From Gordonia oryzae (GTDB lineage Bacteria; Actinomycetota; Actinomycetes; Mycobacteriales; Mycobacteriaceae), in contig NZ_RKMH01000004.1 of the NCBI RefSeq assembly GCF_003797185.1, forward strand, positions 1 to 64,000: a stretch of DNA of 64,000 nucleotides, written 5' to 3'. Shown here one piece after another: positions 55,614 to 64,000 of the stretch. A model generated the notes under the pieces. That model did not search any database. It worked only from the letters and a program-made list of their open reading frames with translations, and had not been told where the DNA came from. The translations under genes and the position numbers were made by a program. How positions within the stretch are numbered: position 1 is the first letter of the stretch; each line of letters begins with the position of its first letter.

Positions 55614-57257
55614 TCAGCGGTCGGCGCGTTGTTTGATGCGCGCGGTGAGTTCCTGCACATGGTCGTAGACCTTGCGCCGCTCGGCCATCTCTTTGCGGAT
55701 CTTGCGTTCGGCGTACATGACCGTGGTGTGGTCGCGGTCGAAGGTCTCACCGATCTTGGGCAAGGAGAGGTCGGTGAGCTCGCGGCACAGGTACATCGAG
55801 ATCTGGCGCGCCTGGGCGATCGCTCGGGCCTTGCCTGGCCCGCGGAGTTCGTCGACGGAGATGTCGAAGTACTCGGCGGTGATGGCGAGGATGCCGGCGG
55901 CGCTGATCTCGATGCTGCCGGAGTTGGGCAGCAACGCTTGCAGCACGACGTCGGCCAGGGATTTGTCGAGCTCGGTGTTGTTCAGCGACGCGAATGCGGT
56001 GACCCGGATGAGAGCACCCTCGAGCTCGCGGATGTTGCGTTCGATCTTGGAGGCGATGAGCTCGAGGACGTCGTCGGGCACCACGATGTTGTCCATCTGC
56101 GCCTTTTTGCGCAGGATCGCGATCCGGGTTTCCAGATCCGGCGGCTGAACGTCGGTGATCAGGCCCCACTCAAATCGAGTGCGAAGCCGATCCTCAAGTG
56201 TCGCAAGCTGTTTCGGTGGACGGTCGGAGGAGATGACGATCTGCTTGCTGGTGTTGTGCAGGGTGTTGAAGGTGTGGAAGAACTCTTCCTGGATACCTTC
56301 CTTGCCGATCAGGAACTGGATGTCGTCGACGAGGAGGACGTCGACATCGCGATAGCGGCGTTTGAACGCCACACGCCGATCATCACGCAGGGAGTTGATG
56401 AAGTCGTTGGTGAATTCTTCGGTGGAGACGTACTTGACTCGCATGCCCGGGAAGAGACGCTGGGCGTAGTGGCCGGCGGCATGGAGGAGGTGGGTCTTGC
56501 CCAGTCCGGATTCGCCCCAGATGAACAACGGGTTGTAGGCGCGCGCGGGTGCTTCGGCCACCGCGACGGCCGAGGCGTGCGCGAATCTGTTCGACGCACC
56601 GATCACGAAGGTGTCGAAGGTGTACTTCGGGTTGAGACTGACCGGAGTTCCCGATGCCGACGAGGTGGAAGTGGTGGGTCGCTCGGCGAAATACGACGAC
56701 CACTCGGCGCCGGGGGTCGCGCTCGGCGCGCGCGGACCGGAGGGATTGGTTGCGCCGGAGTAGTCGGAGCCGGTTGGCGTGGAATGGCGGAACGAATCGG
56801 ACGGTGTTGGGTGCTCTCGACCGGCGAAACCTTGTCCCGGTAACTGTCCCGACCCGTCTGACGATGGGCGACCGGCCGCTGACGGATCGATCGGCCGCCC
56901 GGGCCCTGATTCGTCGAATGCGATGGGAGACAAGGGAACCGGATCGATAGTCGCCGGGTCGGTTGTGTCTTCGAGAGGAGTGGGCGTGGTTGTTCGCACG
57001 CCGAGGTCCACGGCTTGACCGAGATGACGGCTCAACGTGGTGCGGATCGTATCGCGTAGATTGCGTTCGATCTGCTCCTGGACCAGTGGCGTCGGCACCG
57101 CGAGCAGTGCGAACCCCTCTGCCAGCGTCAGTGGTTGAACGAGGGACAGCCAGGCCTTCTGCTGTCGGCTGAGAGGCTCATGATGGGCGGCGTCGTCGTT
57201 GAGTTCGGCGACAACCTGCTTCCAGACTTCGCCGAAGGAGTCGCGATCCGATGTCAC
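55614..57257 (-). CDS. dnaA: chromosomal replication initiator DnaA
   Basis: The 547-residue protein has domain I (about 1-90), a Pro/Ser/Thr-rich domain II linker (about 90-215), an AAA+ domain (about 220-430) with Walker [17 protein letters not shown] and Walker [13 protein letters not shown], and the C-terminal DNA-binding domain (about 450-547) with [12 protein letters not shown], which contacts DnaA boxes. ATP-DnaA opens the origin. The GTG at 57257 is the natural start. Three DnaA boxes about 170 bases upstream suggest autoregulation. Confidence 0.98.
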   Translation of the reverse strand: MTSDRDSFGEVWKQVVAELNDDAAHHEPLSRQQKAWLSLVQPLTLAEGFALLAVPTPLVQEQIERNLRDTIRTTLSRHLGQAVDLGVRTTTPTPLEDTTDPATIDPVPLSPIAFDESGPGRPIDPSAAGRPSSDGSGQLPGQGFAGREHPTPSDSFRHSTPTGSDYSGATNPSGPRAPSATPGAEWSSYFAERPTTSTSSASGTPVSLNPKYTFDTFVIGASNRFAHASAVAVAEAPARAYNPLFIWGESGLGKTHLLHAAGHYAQRLFPGMRVKYVSTEEFTNDFINSLRDDRRVAFKRRYRDVDVLLVDDIQFLIGKEGIQEEFFHTFNTLHNTSKQIVISSDRPPKQLATLEDRLRTRFEWGLITDVQPPDLETRIAILRKKAQMDNIVVPDDVLELIASKIERNIRELEGALIRVTAFASLNNTELDKSLADVVLQALLPNSGSIEISAAGILAITAEYFDISVDELRGPGKARAIAQARQISMYLCRELTDLSLPKIGETFDRDHTTVMYAERKIRKEMAERRKVYDHVQELTARIKQRADR

Positions 57258-57894
57258 ACTGACCCTCCTGCTCGACGCCTGTTTACCATCGACGCCTGCT
57301 CTTCATCACTGCGGCGAAGGATGGCGGCGTGCCCTACCTGCTCCCGCCTCCGACGAAACTACCAGCATCGGCGAGGGGTCGGTCGGGGGTGGACGGACTC
57401 AACCTTGGCGGTCTCGGGCGGACTTGTCCACACACTTATCCACATCTGTGAATAAAAGGATATGGAGGATCACCTGCTGTGGGTCGCGGTCACCGCATAC
57501 CGTCGACCAAATACGTCACCAAACGTTCCTCGCGTCACCGCAATTGTGCGGCGTGAGAGCAAGGTAACGCGCGAAACCGTAACAGACCTGATCGGCCCCG
57601 ACAAAGGATGTGAGCCGTCGATCCTCCGATCGGGTGAACGCGCCGGGCTGGCCTGCACGATCGATGCTCGTTTGATTTGGCCGGGTTGACTCCCGTACTC
57701 TCGACTGGTCATCCAGGTTGCGGATTTGCGGTGGATCGCGTCCTCAGCAGCGTCGTCGGGCACTCGGCGTCGGTGCGGGGGGCGCCACCACTCCGGCACT
57801 AGTCCGGCACCGCGTCAGGATAAGCAGAGACCACCACAGGATGTGGGAACGCGAGTTTTCGGCGTGCCCATCTCACCGAGCACAAGGAGTTACC
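57258..57894. other. dnaA-rpmH divergent intergenic region
   Basis: The 637-base gap holds the divergent promoters of dnaA (leftward) and rpmH (rightward) and a set of DnaA boxes at 57424-57455. No protein gene is supported. The segment 57440-57475 is comparatively A/T-rich and could also take part in origin function. Confidence 0.6.
57424..57455. promoter_or_regulatory. three DnaA boxes upstream of dnaA
   Basis: TTGTCCACA (57424-57432) and TTATCCACA (57436-57444) are perfect boxes in direct order; TTATTCACA (complement of 57447-57455) is a one-mismatch box in the opposite direction. They lie in the dnaA promoter region next to AATAAAAGGATATGG, fitting autoregulation of dnaA or a bipartite origin. 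Confidence 0.8.
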
Positions 57895-58038
57895 GTGGCT
57901 AAGGGAAAGCGGACTTTCCAGCCCAACAATCGTCGTCGCGCACGCGTGCACGGCTTCCGGCTGCGTATGCGCACCCGTGCGGGTCGCGCCATTGTCAATA
58001 GCCGTCGCAGCAAGGGCCGCGCGAAGCTCACGGCCTGA
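57895..58038 (+). CDS. rpmH: 50S ribosomal protein L34
   Basis: The 47-residue, very basic protein ([20 protein letters not shown] ... [12 protein letters not shown]) is the typical L34. A GTG start at 57895 follows AAGGAG by 6 bases. It heads the conserved rpmH-rnpA-yidD-yidC-jag cluster, divergent from dnaA. Confidence 0.98.
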   Translation: MAKGKRTFQPNNRRRARVHGFRLRMRTRAGRAIVNSRRSKGRAKLTA

Positions 58039-58093
58039 TCTCGACTTGCGCTGCCGGTCGTGACCACAAGTCCGGCCGGCGTCGTGTTGTGTG

Positions 58094-58531
58094 ATGATGT
58101 CGGCCCAACATGGGATCTCTCGTGGATCTGACTTCTCCCGCACGCTGAAACGCGGTGTGCGGGTTTCGACGCGTGATCTTGTGGTCAGCATCGCCGTGGT
58201 GCCCTTGGTTTGGCCGGACCCGTCCGGACGTCGTGCCCAGGTGGCTATGTCTGGCGGTCCCTGGCTGGGGCTGATTGTCAGTAGGTCCGTCGGCCCGGCA
58301 GTGGTTCGTCATCGCGTGGCGCGTCGTTTGCGCGCCGCGTTCCGTGAGGTCAGTGGGCGGGTTCCGGCCGCGGAGAGCTTTGTAGTGGTCCGTGCTCTCC
58401 CAGGCGCGGCACATCGTTCTAGTGATGAGCTGGCCGATCAACTGCGAGAAGTGATGGGTCGTAAGCGTGTTCGCGAGCTTGCGGTGCGTTCCGCACGGAT
58501 CGATGCCGTCGCTGGCGGGGTGTCGGCATGA
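58094..58531 (+). CDS. rnpA: RNase P protein component
   Basis: The 145-residue basic protein starts like other RnpA ([20 protein letters not shown]) and contains the RNA-binding signature [14 protein letters not shown]. It binds the RNase P RNA and matures tRNA 5' ends. Starts at 58091, 58094 and 58097 are all possible; 58094 aligns best with the usual MLPAQH-type start. The stop overlaps the yidD start by 4 bases. Confidence 0.93.
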   Translation: MMSAQHGISRGSDFSRTLKRGVRVSTRDLVVSIAVVPLVWPDPSGRRAQVAMSGGPWLGLIVSRSVGPAVVRHRVARRLRAAFREVSGRVPAAESFVVVRALPGAAHRSSDELADQLREVMGRKRVRELAVRSARIDAVAGGVSA

Positions 58532-58992
58532 CCGGTGTCGAGACCTTCCCCTACTCCCCCTCGCCCACCGTCATCGAGGACTCGCGGCTAACGCGGGTCA
58601 GGCGCCGGATCCATATGTTCCCGCGACGCGGACTGATCTTTGTCATCGAGCTGTATCGCACCTGGGTGTCGCCGATGCGGCTGCCGACCTGTCGGTTCGA
58701 GCCGACCTGCTCTGCATACGCGGTCGAGGCGTTGACTCAACACGGGTTTTTCCATGGCGGTGCGCTTGCGGTGATCCGGCTGCTCAAGTGCGGACCGTGG
58801 CACAAGCCCGGCTATGACCCTGTCCCCGATCGTGGATTCCGCCATCCGCGGGTCCGCTCGCAGGGCACGCGGGGTGATAGCGCTGCGAGCAATACCGCTT
58901 ACGAAGACCTTTCTCAATCGGACGCGGCGGAAACGTCGTATCGCATCGCCGACGACGGCGTACGCGCATCTATGGAAGTGAGGGATAGCTGA
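58528..58992 (+). CDS. yidD: YidD, membrane-insertion factor
   Basis: The 154-residue protein has the YidD core (about 30-100): [39 protein letters not shown] and [17 protein letters not shown], with the conserved cysteines. An amphipathic N-terminal helix anchors it to the inner membrane, where it assists YidC-dependent insertion. The 50-residue C-terminal tail is longer than in most bacteria and acidic. It overlaps rnpA and is followed by yidC after 3 bases. Confidence 0.93.
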   Translation: MTGVETFPYSPSPTVIEDSRLTRVRRRIHMFPRRGLIFVIELYRTWVSPMRLPTCRFEPTCSAYAVEALTQHGFFHGGALAVIRLLKCGPWHKPGYDPVPDRGFRHPRVRSQGTRGDSAASNTAYEDLSQSDAAETSYRIADDGVRASMEVRDS

Positions 58993-58995
58993 CCC

Positions 58996-60354
58996 GTGCT
59001 GAACTTCATCTATTGGCCGGTATCCGCGATCATGTGGTTCTGGCACTGGCTGTTCGACTTCATTACGCCGGACTCTCCCGGCGGTAACGGTGTCGCCTGG
59101 GCATTGTCTGTGGTGTTCCTGGTGTTCACCCTGCGCGCGATTCTCTACAAGCCCTTCGTGAAGCAAATCCGCACCACGAAGAAGATGCAGGAAATCAACC
59201 CACAGCTGCAGGCGATCCGGAAGAAGTACGCCAAGGACCGGGTCAAGATGACCGAGGAGATGCAGAAGCTGCAGAAGGAGCACGGTTTCAATCCGCTGCT
59301 CGGCTGCCTCCCGATGCTGCTGCAGGTTCCGGTGTTCATCGGCCTGTTCCACGTGCTGCGATCGTTTAACCGCACTGCACACGGTATGGGTCAGCTCGGC
59401 ATGTCTCCCGAGGAGACGCGATCTGTAGGCAACTACATCTTCAACGTCGATCAGGTGCAGAACTTCCTCGACGCTCGCCTGTTCGGGGTGCCGCTGTCGT
59501 CATTCATCACCGAACCGAAGACAGAGTGGGCGGCGTTCGTCCAGCCGGGGCAGCCGATTGACTTCACGCGAGTTGACATCGCCATCGTCGTCATCCCGAT
59601 GATGATCATTGCGTCTATTGCGACCCATATGAACTCCCGTGCGTCGGTCGCGCGTCAGCCCCAGGCTGCTCTCGAGAATCCGCAAACCCGGATGATGAAC
59701 ATGCTCGCGCTGTACATCTTTCCGCTCGGCATCTTGGTCACGGGCGCATTCTTTCCCGTCGCGATCCTGTTGTACTGGATGAGCAACAACCTCTGGACCT
59801 ACGGGCAGCAGCACCTCGTGTTCGGTCGCATTGCCAGGGAAGAAGAAGAGGCCAGACTCGCCAAGCAGGAGAAGTTGAAGGCGAATGCTCCTAAACCAGG
59901 CGCCAAACCCGATCGCACCAAGAGACTCGGTGACGGTCAGGGGTCGGGGAATGGGGCGGACCTCGAGAAGGCCGACGGTGCGGGTGAGGCCTCCGATGGT
60001 TCGGCGGAGGGCACCTCGAACGCATCGCTGATGGATCGACTAGCCAAGGGGCTCGGGATCGGCGGAGCCGGAACAGTGAAGCGGAGTGCCATCAAGGCGA
60101 GTGTGTCGACGGGCCCGGGATCGGCGGTGGATGCCTCGTCATCCTTTGCCGCCACTGAGTCCGAGTCCAATGAGGCGGGTGCCGGCTCCTCGTCACAGGC
60201 AACCGGGTCCACACCCGCCAAGCCGAAGCCAGGGCAGAAGCCCGCCGCGCAGACTCCCGGAGCGTCGGGTTCGAGCTCGAAGAATCAGGGGACGAAGAAT
60301 CAGGGGACGAAGAAGGGCGGGAAGCGAGGCGGCCGCAAGGGCGGCCGGCGCTGA
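58996..60354 (+). CDS. yidC: YidC/Oxa1 membrane protein insertase
   Basis: The 452-residue protein has the YidC core (about 1-290) with five hydrophobic segments, the cytoplasmic helical hairpin ([20 protein letters not shown]) and [20 protein letters not shown]. The long periplasmic domain of Gram-negative YidC is absent, as is normal in Gram-positives. After the last helix comes a basic, low-complexity tail (about 300-452) ending in NQGTK repeats and [12 protein letters not shown], suited to contact ribosomes. It inserts small membrane proteins with or without Sec. Confidence 0.95.
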   Translation: MLNFIYWPVSAIMWFWHWLFDFITPDSPGGNGVAWALSVVFLVFTLRAILYKPFVKQIRTTKKMQEINPQLQAIRKKYAKDRVKMTEEMQKLQKEHGFNPLLGCLPMLLQVPVFIGLFHVLRSFNRTAHGMGQLGMSPEETRSVGNYIFNVDQVQNFLDARLFGVPLSSFITEPKTEWAAFVQPGQPIDFTRVDIAIVVIPMMIIASIATHMNSRASVARQPQAALENPQTRMMNMLALYIFPLGILVTGAFFPVAILLYWMSNNLWTYGQQHLVFGRIAREEEEARLAKQEKLKANAPKPGAKPDRTKRLGDGQGSGNGADLEKADGAGEASDGSAEGTSNASLMDRLAKGLGIGGAGTVKRSAIKASVSTGPGSAVDASSSFAATESESNEAGAGSSSQATGSTPAKPKPGQKPAAQTPGASGSSSKNQGTKNQGTKKGGKRGGRKGGRR

Positions 60355-60441
60355 ACCGTTGCAGTATTGCCCCATCGCGGGCCGGGTCATACCGGCGACC
60401 GCCCCAGACATCGTAAGTACTAGTAAGAAGGTGGAACCGAG

Positions 60442-61122
60442 ATGACAGCCGAGACCGCGACGCACGGTGAGTCAGATGTGAGAAAACCCGCAGTAGGTGA
60501 TTCTTTCGAGACCGAGTCTTCTACGACCGATTCGCCTGTGACAGCACTCGATGTCGCTGGGTCCGGATCGACGGGATCTGGTGTCGCCGAGTTGGAAGGG
60601 CCGAACGGTGATGACTCGGTACAGGTGGGTGCTGACGAGGAGCGCGCTGAGGACGAGGGAGACCGCCTCTTCGAAGAGGGCGAGATCGCTGGTGATTATC
60701 TCGAGCAGCTCCTTGACGTCTTGGACTTTGACGGCGACATTGATTTGGATGTCGACGGCGACCGCGCGGTGGTGAGCATCGATGGCGGTGACGATCTGTC
60801 GAAGCTTGTCGGTGGCAAGGGCGAGGTTCTCGACGCGCTACAGGAGCTGACCCGGCTCGCGGTTCAGCAGGTGACCGGTGACCGCAGCCGGCTGATGCTC
60901 GATATCGCACGGTGGCGCGCCGACCGTCGGGATCGTCTCGCGCGTCTGGGCACGGAGGTGGCCGAGCGAGTCCGCGATGGTGGCGGGCGTGAAGCGCTGG
61001 ATCCGATGACCCCGTTCGAACGCAAGATTGTGCACGATGCCGTAGCGGCTGTAGATGGTGTCATCAGCGAGAGTGAGGGCGTCGAGCCCAGGCGAAAGGT
61101 CGTCGTCATCAAAGTCGACTGA
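60442..61122 (+). CDS. jag: Jag/KhpB RNA-binding protein
   Basis: The 226-residue protein has an acidic disordered N-terminus (about 1-75), a KH domain (about 80-150, with GGDDLSKLVGGKGEVLDALQ) and an R3H domain (about 155-226, with MTPFERKIVHDAVAAV and SESEGVEPRRKVVV). KhpB-type proteins bind RNA together with KhpA and influence division and cell length. The ATG follows GAAGGTGG. A strong terminator after the gene ends the rpmH operon. Confidence 0.92.
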   Translation: MTAETATHGESDVRKPAVGDSFETESSTTDSPVTALDVAGSGSTGSGVAELEGPNGDDSVQVGADEERAEDEGDRLFEEGEIAGDYLEQLLDVLDFDGDIDLDVDGDRAVVSIDGGDDLSKLVGGKGEVLDALQELTRLAVQQVTGDRSRLMLDIARWRADRRDRLARLGTEVAERVRDGGGREALDPMTPFERKIVHDAVAAVDGVISESEGVEPRRKVVVIKVD

Positions 61123-61180
61123 CATTGGGTCGCGGTACGACACGCTCGGTGCCACGAAGCCGACCACCATTTCGGTAGTT

Positions 61181-61210
61181 GCGAAGTCCCGGTTAGCGCC
61201 GGGACTTCGC
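61181..61210 (+). terminator. terminator of the rpmH-jag operon
   Basis: A perfect 12-bp stem (61181-61192 with 61199-61210) and a 6-base loop, about 60 bases after the jag stop codon. It separates the operon from rsmG-parA-parB. Confidence 0.85.
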
Positions 61211-61258
61211 CATTTGCGGCCTACTAATGACATGGATGTCATTTCTACCGAGCGCGTG

Positions 61259-61274
61259 TGTTTCACGTGGAAGT
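61259..61274. promoter_or_regulatory. degenerate parS-like site
   Basis: TGTTTCACGTGGAAGT matches the parS consensus TGTTTCACGTGAAACA at 13 of 16 positions, with a perfect left half. It lies 47 bases before a near-perfect parS and may be a weak ParB site. Confidence 0.5.
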
Positions 61275-61305
61275 GTCGGCGTGGGGACTACGAATGGAAG
61301 GATCA

Positions 61306-61321
61306 CGTTTCACGTGAAACA
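61306..61321. promoter_or_regulatory. parS: parS centromere site
   Basis: CGTTTCACGTGAAACA matches the parS consensus at 15 of 16 positions. The GTG at its centre (61314) is also the probable start codon of rsmG. ParB, encoded 1.9 kb downstream, should bind here to organise the origin for segregation. Confidence 0.92.
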
Positions 61322-62060
61322 TGACGGCGACGGTGCGCCCGGTGATGGAGTGGACCCCTCCCCTCCCCCAGCGGCCCATGCGGTATTCGAGGGCCGGGTG
61401 GAACTTGCGATGCGCTATCGCGAGATTCTCGCGACCGACGGCATTACGCGTGGCCTGATCGGTCCGCGGGAAGTCCCGCGTCTGTGGGATCGACATATTG
61501 TCAATTGCGGCGTACTGGGTGAGGCTATCGCCGGAGGAGAGTACGTCATCGACATTGGTAGCGGCGCCGGTCTACCAGGCATCCCACTCGCGCTGGCGCG
61601 ACCAGACTTGCGCATCACGCTCGTTGAGCCTCTGTTGCGTCGATCAACGTTTCTGGAAGAGGTCGTGACTCTCCTTGGGCTGGATGTCACAGTCGTCCGG
61701 GGTCGCGCCGAGGAGCGATCAGTGCGCGCGGAGGTCGGCGTTGCCGACGTGGTGACCTCGCGTGCTGTTGCGCCTCTGGATCGGTTGGCCTTATGGTCTG
61801 CTCCGTTGATCAGAACCGGCGGACGACTGGTAGCGATCAAGGGATCGTCTGCGTCCGACGAGATCGATCGGGATCGGTTGGCTGTATCGCGTCGTGGTCT
61901 GATCGATCTTGAGGTGCGGCGGTGCGGTGTCGGCGTGATCGACCCGCCGACGACGGTTGTCGTAGGCGTTCGAAATGATCGTGTCAGCGGGTCTCAGTCG
62001 TCCAAGAAGAAGCGGGTTAATCGGCGTAGCCGATCGGACCCTCGTGGGTCAGGGAGGTAG
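61314..62060 (+). CDS. rsmG: 16S rRNA m7G527 methyltransferase RsmG
   Basis: The 248-residue SAM-dependent methyltransferase has the GidB fold: [19 protein letters not shown], the SAM motif [20 protein letters not shown] and [20 protein letters not shown], then [14 protein letters not shown]. It methylates G527 of 16S rRNA; its loss gives low-level streptomycin resistance. The GTG start lies inside a parS site, with AAGGA 12 bases upstream; an upstream start at 61227 would add an unlikely 29 residues. The C-terminal 30 residues are basic and variable. It is the first gene of the rsmG-parA-parB unit. Confidence 0.92.
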   Translation: MKHDGDGAPGDGVDPSPPPAAHAVFEGRVELAMRYREILATDGITRGLIGPREVPRLWDRHIVNCGVLGEAIAGGEYVIDIGSGAGLPGIPLALARPDLRITLVEPLLRRSTFLEEVVTLLGLDVTVVRGRAEERSVRAEVGVADVVTSRAVAPLDRLALWSAPLIRTGGRLVAIKGSSASDEIDRDRLAVSRRGLIDLEVRRCGVGVIDPPTTVVVGVRNDRVSGSQSSKKKRVNRRSRSDPRGSGR

Positions 62061-62162
62061 TTGGTGCGCATCGGTCGCAGGGCGCAGAATAGAAGAGCAT
62101 CATCAAGTGGCTCGGAGGTCGTTGGTGATGGCGCCCCATCTGTCGGTCGAAGGAGTCCTCGC

Positions 62163-63152
62163 GTGGTCCAGCAAGATCGCAACGTTTCACGTGAAACCGT
62201 ACTTACCGGCAAGAGTGGATCCGACCCTCGCGCTACCTCTCCCACTACTTCGACGGCCTTGGAGGCATCGTTGGACGACACACCCATTGCCGCCGCGGCC
62301 GCCCGAGCCAGCCAGGTCCTGACACCCGGTGCGGCTGGACGACTACCCCGGCCGCGGGATGCTCGCGTCCTGACGGTTGCGAACCAGAAGGGTGGCGTCG
62401 GTAAAACGACGACAGCCGTCAATCTTGCAGCGGGACTGGCCGTCCACGGCCTCCGCGTTCTCGTCGTCGATCTCGACCCTCAGGGCAATGCCAGTACCGC
62501 GCTCGGAATCGATCATCGCGCGCCCGACATTGCCTCGGTATATGAACTGCTCCTCGGAGAGGTCGGGGTCCGCGAGGCGATCAAACAAAGTCCCAGCAAC
62601 GAGAACCTCTACTGTGTCCCCGCAACACTCGACCTTGCCGGTGCCGAGATCGAGTTGGTGTCGCTCGTCGCGCGTGAGAACCGCCTTCGGAACGCGTTGA
62701 ACGATGACGCAATGGCGGACTTCGGCTTCGACTACGTCTTCATCGACTGCCCACCGTCGCTCGGTCTACTGACCGTCAACGCGATGGTCGCGGCGCGCGA
62801 GGTGCTCATCCCCATCCAGTGCGAGTATTACGCGCTGGAAGGTGTCGGGCAGCTACTCCGCAATATCGAGTTGGTCCAGGCACATCTCAACAAAGAGCTC
62901 CATGTGTCCACGATCCTCCTCACCATGTACGACGGGCGCACGAAGCTTGCCGACCAGGTAGCCGAGGAAGTGCGCCGACACTTCGGCGAGAAGGTCTTGT
63001 CCACGATCATCCCTCGAAGCGTGAAGGTCTCCGAGGCACCCGGATATGGCATGACGATCATCGAGTACGACCCGGGTTCACGTGGGTCAATGAGCTACCT
63101 CGATGCTGCCCGGGAACTCGCGATGCGCGCTGACACGGCGCCCGTGCCCTGA
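62163..63152 (+). CDS. parA: ParA chromosome-partitioning ATPase
   Basis: The 329-residue protein has the deviant Walker A motif NQKGGVGKTTTAVNLA, VVDLDPQGNASTALG, the Walker B region FIDCPPSLGLLTVNAM and IPIQCEYYALEGVGQLLRNI. It binds DNA in the ATP form and pulls ParB-parS complexes apart; in mycobacteria it also interacts with Wag31. I start at the GTG at 62163 because AAGGAG lies 7 bases before it and the NVSRET motif near the start is shared with mycobacterial ParA; that motif is itself encoded by a parS site. A frame opening at 62061 is less likely. Confidence 0.93.
   Translation: MVQQDRNVSRETVLTGKSGSDPRATSPTTSTALEASLDDTPIAAAAARASQVLTPGAAGRLPRPRDARVLTVANQKGGVGKTTTAVNLAAGLAVHGLRVLVVDLDPQGNASTALGIDHRAPDIASVYELLLGEVGVREAIKQSPSNENLYCVPATLDLAGAEIELVSLVARENRLRNALNDDAMADFGFDYVFIDCPPSLGLLTVNAMVAAREVLIPIQCEYYALEGVGQLLRNIELVQAHLNKELHVSTILLTMYDGRTKLADQVAEEVRRHFGEKVLSTIIPRSVKVSEAPGYGMTIIEYDPGSRGSMSYLDAARELAMRADTAPVP
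62183..62198. promoter_or_regulatory. parS: parS site inside the parA 5' end
   Basis: CGTTTCACGTGAAACC contains the perfect 14-base palindromic core GTTTCACGTGAAAC (14 of 16 to consensus). It lies within codons 7-12 of parA and encodes part of its NVSRET motif. Confidence 0.9.
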
Positions 63153-63212
63153 TAGCGCCCGATACCGAATATCGCCCGAGGGTGTCAGCCCGCCTTGCCT
63201 GAGAGGAATGCA

Positions 63213-64000
63213 GTGAGTCAGAAAGAAACCGCACACCGACGAGGTGGACTCGGCCGCGGTTTGGCGGCATTGATCCCCACCGGTCCCACCGAGGAGGACC
63301 TGACCACTCCGAGGCTTGGAGCTGCCGCTGCAGACGTCGTGATCGGCACCGGAAATGGTGGCGGTTCGGTAGCGTCGTCGGCCGGCGCGCCGAGCTCAAA
63401 GATCGCTGCGGCTACAGCCAACGCTGCCGGTGAGCGAGGTGCATCCACTCCCCCGGCCGTGATCGGCACACCCGATGAGGTCGGCGCAGTCTACCGGGAG
63501 ATCCCACCAACGCTCATTCAGCCGAATCCGAATCAGCCGCGGACCGTCTTCGACGAGGATGCGCTGAATGAGCTGATTCATTCGATCCGCGAGTTCGGTC
63601 TCATGCAGCCAATCGTGGTTCGCAAGTTGCCCGCCCCCACCGCGGAGGGTGTCCAGTTTCAGATCGTCATGGGCGAACGTCGGTGGCGAGCAAGTCAAGA
63701 GGCCGGCCTCGAGGCGATCCCGGCGATTGTGCGAGAGACGCCCGACGGTGACATGCTCCGCGATGCACTCCTGGAGAACATTCACCGTGCGCAGCTGAAT
63801 CCGCTCGAGGAGGCGGCCGCGTACCAACAACTCCTTGAAGAGTTTGACGTGACACATGAGGAGTTGGCCGCGCGGCTCGGGCGATCGCGCCCGGTGATCA
63901 CCAACATGATCAGGTTGCTCAAGCTACCCATTCCGGTCCAGCGACGCGTCGCGGCCGGGGTTCTGTCCGCAGGACACGCTCGCGCGCTGTTGTCTCTCGA
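63213..64000 (+). CDS. parB: ParB chromosome-partitioning protein (partial)
   Basis: The gene starts at the GTG at 63213 after a GAGAGGA ribosome site and stays open to the end of the window (262 codons), so the C-terminus is missing. It begins [16 protein letters not shown], typical of actinobacterial ParB. After a disordered linker it shows the ParB CTPase domain ([36 protein letters not shown], and [20 protein letters not shown] with the arginine-rich motif) and the helix-turn-helix region ([20 protein letters not shown]). It binds parS and spreads along DNA. It lies 60 bases after parA. Confidence 0.96.
   Translation, partial: MSQKETAHRRGGLGRGLAALIPTGPTEEDLTTPRLGAAAADVVIGTGNGGGSVASSAGAPSSKIAAATANAAGERGASTPPAVIGTPDEVGAVYREIPPTLIQPNPNQPRTVFDEDALNELIHSIREFGLMQPIVVRKLPAPTAEGVQFQIVMGERRWRASQEAGLEAIPAIVRETPDGDMLRDALLENIHRAQLNPLEEAAAYQQLLEEFDVTHEELAARLGRSRPVITNMIRLLKLPIPVQRRVAAGVLSAGHARALLSL

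Noticed and set aside
55494..56843. 449-codon plus-strand open frame opposite dnaA
   Set aside because: Antisense shadow of dnaA; its sequence is the mirror of conserved dnaA codons.

Overview
The window comes from a high-GC actinomycete of the order Mycobacteriales and spans its chromosome origin. The evidence is the gene order dnaA-oriC-dnaN-gnd-recF-dciA-gyrB-gyrA, followed by tRNA-Ile, tRNA-Ala, ppiA, crgA, a TrpG/PabA gene, pknB, pknA, pbpA, rodA, pstP, fhaB, fhaA and tRNA-Leu, which is the order known from Mycobacterium tuberculosis. A gnd gene between dnaN and recF, a secreted cutinase and a DesA3-type desaturase point to Gordonia, Rhodococcus or a close relative; Gordonia is my best guess but the genus is inference.

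Region by region. 1-290: leader and probable promoter of an rRNA operon reading leftward out of the window. 861-1582: two small stress-type genes around a shared terminator. 1.7-3.3 kb: a graveyard of decayed genes (DUF72, histidine phosphatase, two phosphotransferases). 3.3-15.3 kb: an accessory catabolic locus with a PEP-utilising enzyme, a SurE phosphatase, a winged-helix protein, an acyl-CoA synthetase, a cytochrome P450, an aldehyde dehydrogenase, an SDR, a C-terminally truncated PPDK-like dikinase, a TetR regulator and a KshB-like iron-sulfur reductase. Four copies of one 18-bp operator-like element sit two by two in its two divergent promoter regions. 15.7-22.2 kb: mixed genes (TY-Chap-like, ERCC4 nuclease, small proteins, decayed PAP2 and AraC genes, an AurF-like diiron oxygenase). 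22.2-24.6 kb: DesA3-type desaturase and its reductase. 24.7-27.6 kb: a GH13 enzyme and unknown membrane proteins.

28-45 kb is the conserved cell-wall and cell-division signalling block. FhaA, FhaB, PstP, RodA, PbpA, PknA and PknB form one tightly overlapping operon controlling peptidoglycan synthesis. CrgA, TrpG/PabA, PpiA, a rhomboid protease, a PH-domain protein, a DUF4190 protein, a cutinase and three tRNAs complete it. 45-57 kb is the replication block, transcribed leftward, with oriC between dnaN and dnaA. 57.9-64 kb reads rightward: rpmH, rnpA, yidD, yidC and jag (ribosome, RNase P and membrane insertion), then rsmG, parA and parB with parS sites around the rsmG and parA starts. parB runs off the window.

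The most novel-looking part is the 3.3-15.3 kb locus. Two PEP-synthase/PPDK-derived proteins, a phosphatase-type protein and a P450 redox chain appear to be coordinated by one regulator, suggesting a degradation route in which a hydroxylated substrate is phosphorylated. That reading is inference. A second notable signal is a pair of perfect, convergent DnaA boxes between crgA and the next gene, one of them containing the next gene's start codon.
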